Of a DNA stretch of 64,000 nt, positions 60,906 through 64,000 are shown one piece after another. Location: NCBI GenBank assembly GCA_002434245.1, contig DJJR01000080.1, positions 15,132-79,131 of the forward strand, given 5' to 3'. The notes below the pieces were generated by a model. The model saw only the letters and a list, made by a program, of their open reading frames with translations. It was not told where the DNA came from and ran no database searches. How positions within the stretch are numbered: position 1 is the stretch's first letter; the number at the start of each line of letters is the position of its first letter. Source of the stretch: Pelosinus fermentans. GTDB lineage: Bacteria; Bacillota; Negativicutes; DSM-13327. Made by a program: the position numbers and the translations under genes.

Positions 60906-62165
60906 CTAGTTAAATGAGAAAACAATTAGGACAGCAACTAGGGCACAAAACATTCCCGGGGCGGTACGTTTAGCGATCTCCATCGGATTTACACCAGCTA
61001 TTGTTGCACATACAATGGCGCCGCCAGCAACGGGAGACATTGTGCGTCCTAAACCACCAGATATTGTAGCAAGGGAGCCCATATCTGTAATTTTAAACCC
61101 AAACTGCGCAGCATGCGGAGTAACTGCACCATTGAAAGCAAGGGCAGCCGCATCACCTGATCCACTTAAAACTGCGAGAAAAAATGGACCGATGGATGCC
61201 GCGTATCTTGCAACATCCTGTGATTCTTTCATATTTTCAATCAGTGCGCCCGTAAGTCCAATGGTATCCATTCCCTGGGTGAACACAGCTGCTGCAATAA
61301 TAATACCCATTATTTCTCCATAGGAGTCCCCCATGCCCTTAAAAAAGCTTTTGGATATTTCTTGTGCATTGCCCCATGTTACGACAAAGCCAAGCATGGC
61401 ACCTATAATCATAGCTTGAGGAACTGTAACCTCAGGAATCAGAGCAACCATTTTGCTCCCTAGTACCAACAAGACCAGAGGAATGACAGGAACTACAGCT
61501 TTTACAACGTTAATCTTAAATTTTTCCCCATTATTAACAATTTCAGTAGATCGCTCAGCACTGGCACCTTCTTTTCGCAAATGACAAACAATCGTTAGCA
61601 TCGTTGCTGCAACAGCAAGAGAAATAAGGGCAGGAATCGTATGACCAGCGATCACTGTCATCACATCAACATTGGCTAATTTCGCCACAAATGGATTATG
61701 TGCAAGACCAGGACTCATGACACTGCCAATCGTACCAGACATGACGCAAGCAGCAGCCATCGCAGGGTGTACGCCAGATACGATCAATGTAGGTATTAAT
61801 ACGGCACCAACAGCAGCAGCACAGCCAGCGGTACTCGGTAAAGCAATATTAATGATCCATGTTACGATAACCGCTCCTGGTATCAGGATAAACTTAGCTT
61901 GTTTTAGTAAACTCGTTAATAAGTTTACCAGATGGCTATCACAGCCAGTTAGTTTCATTACATAAGAAAAGCCCATCACTGTACAGATCGTTGTTACAAG
62001 TCCTCCGCTAACCATTGTTTTAGCGAAAGCATCTATGGCTACTAAAGGCTTGCCAACAACTAAAGCCATTGCCACGCCAGCTACAAATAGAACCAGCCTG
62101 GTTTCATAACGTTTGATGATAGCAAGAAATGTTAAAGCTACAATTAAAATACCAATCCAAATCAT
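60906..62165 (-). CDS. DcuC-family C4-dicarboxylate transporter
   Basis: 419-residue membrane protein with 11-12 helices. NIALPSTAGCAAAVGAVLIPTLIVSGVHPAMAAACVMSGTIGS and VLSGSGDAAALAFNGAVTPHAAQFG are repeated re-entrant loops typical of the DcuC/Ion-transporter superfamily. Members exchange or export succinate and related acids in anaerobes. GGAGGTG lies upstream of the ATG. The GntR regulator and the PGDH_C-type dehydrogenase upstream on the same strand suggest a shared acid-sugar or dicarboxylate pathway. Confidence 0.85.
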   Translation of the reverse strand: MIWIGILIVALTFLAIIKRYETRLVLFVAGVAMALVVGKPLVAIDAFAKTMVSGGLVTTICTVMGFSYVMKLTGCDSHLVNLLTSLLKQAKFILIPGAVIVTWIINIALPSTAGCAAAVGAVLIPTLIVSGVHPAMAAACVMSGTIGSVMSPGLAHNPFVAKLANVDVMTVIAGHTIPALISLAVAATMLTIVCHLRKEGASAERSTEIVNNGEKFKINVVKAVVPVIPLVLLVLGSKMVALIPEVTVPQAMIIGAMLGFVVTWGNAQEISKSFFKGMGDSYGEIMGIIIAAAVFTQGMDTIGLTGALIENMKESQDVARYAASIGPFFLAVLSGSGDAAALAFNGAVTPHAAQFGFKITDMGSLATISGGLGRTMSPVAGGAIVCATIAGVNPMEIAKRTAPGMFCALVAVLIVFSFN

Positions 62166-62364
62166 GAATTACACCTCCTATTTTTCACCTTGACCTTATG
62201 CACTCAGATCATTTGAGCAATGTGCATTACCTTGAATTTCCACCACGTTGCACTGGCACTTTATTAACTGGATATGCAAAAATATTTAATTGCTTTATAA
62301 TGCAAGGCTCTCTAGCAATATCTTCATCAATATATTTTTTAAAATGACTTTTTATTACTATAAA

Positions 62365-62406
62365 AAGATACTCATAACCTACACTTCTGTAAGGTATGAG
62401 TATCTT
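62365..62406. terminator. Hairpin terminator between GntR and DcuC-type genes
   Basis: Twelve-base perfect arms AAGATACTCATA (62365-62376) and TATGAGTATCTT (62395-62406), in a ~420-base gap (62166-62585) that shows no convincing gene. Confidence 0.65.
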
Positions 62407-62585
62407 CTCTTCATCAAACACTAATTCCTGCTTTATGGCTGCCATACATGGGATGCGGCAGCTGTTTCTCCCCGTTTCCATCGGCTGAATGAAGATTATT
62501 TTGCAACATTATCTTCATTCTATCCCAAGCTGAATCTTCGGGATTCAGTTGTATCCAGCTAGTATGACCATTTCATTGCTACACC

Positions 62586-63326
62586 TTATTTAAAAATGAG
62601 ATTTTTCCATACTTCAACCGAGTCTTCCACAGCTTTTTCTGCCGTAACAAAGTCTCTTTTTTCAATGGCTTCTAAAATATTCTTATGGGTTTGCTTCGAT
62701 TCCAAACTAAAATACGTATGCTTCCGAATACTTTGTGCAATAAACGGTTTAAAATACTCCATCACAAAATTATATATTTTTTCTAACAGTTTATTTCTTG
62801 TGATCTTGCCAAGAATACGATGAAATTCCAAGTCACATTCTAAAACCTTGTCATACCTTTGTTCATTATTATTTTTAAGAACTTCCATGATTTCATAACA
62901 CTTTCGCAAAGCTTGAACATCATCATCATTGGCATTTTTTATTACAAGGCGAATGACATCTTTCTCCAACAGCAGGCGTAATTCTTTTAACTCTTCAAAT
63001 TCAGGCTGAGAAAGTATAAAACTAAACAGCAGCGGATCAAATAAAACTTTACCTTCAATATCAGAGGACACATACGTACCGTCGCCGCGTCTTATTTCAA
63101 TAATGCCAAAAGCGGCCAGTATCTTCATTGCTTCTCGAATCGACCCTCTGCTAACGGATAATAACTTAGCCAGTTCCATTTCAGGAGGCAGCCTGTCACC
63201 AGGTATTATCTTTTTAGTTAACAGCAATTCTTTAATATTATTTATAACATAATCAACAGATGATTCATTTGGCTTTGGCATTAATAATATTGAAAAATCA
63301 AATTCATTACTTTGCTTTACATTCAC
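62586..63326 (-). CDS. GntR/FadR-family transcriptional regulator
   Basis: 246-residue regulator. The winged helix is DRLPPEMELAKLLSVSRGSIREAMKILAAFGIIEIRRGDGTYV (residues ~43-85). An all-helical FCD ligand domain follows, with metal-binding-type residues in ECDLEFHRILGKI and ILEAIEKRDFVTAEKAV. FadR/DgoR-type proteins typically respond to sugar acids. The GTG at 63326 is used, with GAGGGG 10 bases upstream. It lies between the dehydrogenase and transporter genes, which are the likely targets. Confidence 0.9.
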   Translation of the reverse strand: MNVKQSNEFDFSILLMPKPNESSVDYVINNIKELLLTKKIIPGDRLPPEMELAKLLSVSRGSIREAMKILAAFGIIEIRRGDGTYVSSDIEGKVLFDPLLFSFILSQPEFEELKELRLLLEKDVIRLVIKNANDDDVQALRKCYEIMEVLKNNNEQRYDKVLECDLEFHRILGKITRNKLLEKIYNFVMEYFKPFIAQSIRKHTYFSLESKQTHKNILEAIEKRDFVTAEKAVEDSVEVWKNLIFK

Positions 63327-63455
63327 CTTGCATCTACCCCTCTGTCCGCTTAATTAAACATGTATCAATATTTCCTATATTATAACATTTTATTAGTTTA
63401 TTTGTTATTTTTAGCAAACAGATGATGACAATAAATAAAAAGACATGTAATGAAT

Positions 63456-63497
63456 GAAATATGTGATTGTCTCTCTCTCAGGACAATCACATATTTC
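63456..63497 (-). terminator. Very long perfect hairpin after the dehydrogenase
   Basis: Sixteen-base perfect arms GAAATATGTGATTGTC (63456-63471) and its complement (63482-63497), extendable to 21 with one mismatch. It starts 8 bases past the stop. Confidence 0.75.
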
Positions 63498-63504
63498 ACT
63501 CACT

Positions 63505-64000
63505 TTAAATTTGGGGGTTATGGGGATGAAGCATTGTCGCAATCACATTATCTAAGACTTCATCATCCCAAATTCTCTTCCAGTCATCTCGAAGTACCAG
63601 GCGATTACCAAGATCAATTGCAACAAGGCAGGCATCTGAAACCTTCGTATTACCCAGCTTGCCGAGGAAATTAGCCGAAAGATTATATACATGACCGGCT
63701 AGAAAGGATTCGGCAGCAGCTCTTGGAATGCCGCGCCTTTCCGCCTCTTTTACCGTTTCTGCCATTGCATACAAGGTCGTTGCTCCTAAAATTTCCACTA
63801 AAGTTGGTTCTAAAAAAGCAATATCTCGAATCCCCATAACATAGCTATTTACAACAGGTGCAAACATGATTTCGCTCACCATTCTGGCTTTTGTGAAGTT
63901 TTCATCAGAGCCTTGAATTTTGGCAATCACAATGTCCTGTTTCCCAGCAATTCCGCCAAAATAGTCATGTCGTGCCTCATAGGTGTCCTGGTCTAAGAAA
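63505..64000 (-). CDS. C-terminal part of a PGDH_C-type NAD-dependent dehydrogenase (partial)
   Basis: The frame runs off the window edge; ~165 residues are visible. FGGIAGKQDIVIAKIQGSDENFTKARMVSEIMFAPVVNSYVM and FLEPTLVEILGATTLYAMAETVKEAERRGIPRAAAESFLAGHVYNLSANF match the C-terminal domain of phosphogluconate dehydrogenase-like proteins. This family is found in acid-sugar or branched-acid catabolic clusters. The Rossmann domain should lie beyond position 64000. A GTG at 63930 is internal, not the start. Confidence 0.8.
   Translation of the reverse strand, partial: FLDQDTYEARHDYFGGIAGKQDIVIAKIQGSDENFTKARMVSEIMFAPVVNSYVMGIRDIAFLEPTLVEILGATTLYAMAETVKEAERRGIPRAAAESFLAGHVYNLSANFLGKLGNTKVSDACLVAIDLGNRLVLRDDWKRIWDDEVLDNVIATMLHPHNPQI

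Noticed and set aside
62227..62481. Minus-strand 84-codon frame between the DcuC-type and GntR genes
   Set aside because: It runs through the terminator hairpin at 62365-62406, lacks a ribosome site and resembles no protein.

Overview
This window looks like a chromosomal segment of a spore-forming, motile, anaerobic Negativicutes bacterium (Pelosinus/Sporomusa-like). This is inferred from the gene mix, not from a marker gene. It combines Firmicutes traits (strong AGGAGG ribosome sites, a Spo0E-like phosphatase, YitT, adhE) with an outer-membrane TonB-dependent receptor. Chemoreceptors are abundant: four complete ones and one fragment. No rRNA, tRNA or CRISPR array was recognised.

Layout. 0-5 kb: a membrane HdrD/EMO-like Fe-S oxidoreductase, a cation/proton antiporter, a truncated TctC-type binding protein and an SDR gene broken at a G7 run. 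5-16 kb: an MCP remnant, Hsp20, a WYL regulator, an RraA-like/PilZ fusion next to a Cache chemoreceptor, a hexapeptide acyltransferase, a FIST-domain chemoreceptor and a short FtsH-like protease. 16-22 kb: a small hydrophilic gene whose stop codon is split by a 162-bp MITE-like element, a decayed NMT1-type binding protein, a PNPOx-like flavoprotein and adhE. 22-28.3 kb: a frameshifted PAS/PucR regulator, then a plus-strand chemosensory/c-di-GMP cluster of MCP, PAS-GGDEF, EAL-HDOD and a CheW-pseudoreceiver protein.

28.3-39.3 kb is the most distinctive region. It is visibly more GC-rich and holds eight same-strand genes: TonB receptor, FecB-like lipoprotein, two FecCD permeases, FecE ATPase, a NifH-like reductase and two NifD/NifK-like proteins. 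A divergent AraC regulator, a perfect Fur-type palindrome and three tandem ~34-bp repeats sit beside them. The Fe protein keeps its cluster cysteines. The NifD-like subunit keeps the three cysteines of a bridging cluster but lacks the FeMo-co ligand cysteine, and the NifK-like subunit keeps one. I read this as an iron-controlled nitrogenase-like (non-N2-fixing) reductase tied to uptake of a metal chelate or tetrapyrrole. Its substrate is unknown.

39.5-46.6 kb: an NMT1/SsuABC-type transporter behind a leader with an intrinsic terminator, an Eis-like acetyltransferase, a broken CobW/G3E GTPase locus, an MBL-fold hydrolase, a Spo0E-like small protein and a stand-alone DUF1874 protein with the cA4 ring-nuclease residues. 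46.8-51.3 kb: a sigma-54 module in which a PrpR-type activator faces a -24/-12 promoter ahead of an alcohol dehydrogenase and an MFS transporter. 51.6-64 kb: GpsA-like dehydrogenase, secreted C39-like peptidase, two nitroreductases, an MCP, a divergent HTH pair around palindromes, YitT, HxlR, and a LysR regulator whose C-terminal tail recurs in an adjacent 47-aa peptide. The window ends with a DcuC-type transporter, a GntR regulator and the end of a PGDH_C-type dehydrogenase that runs off the edge.
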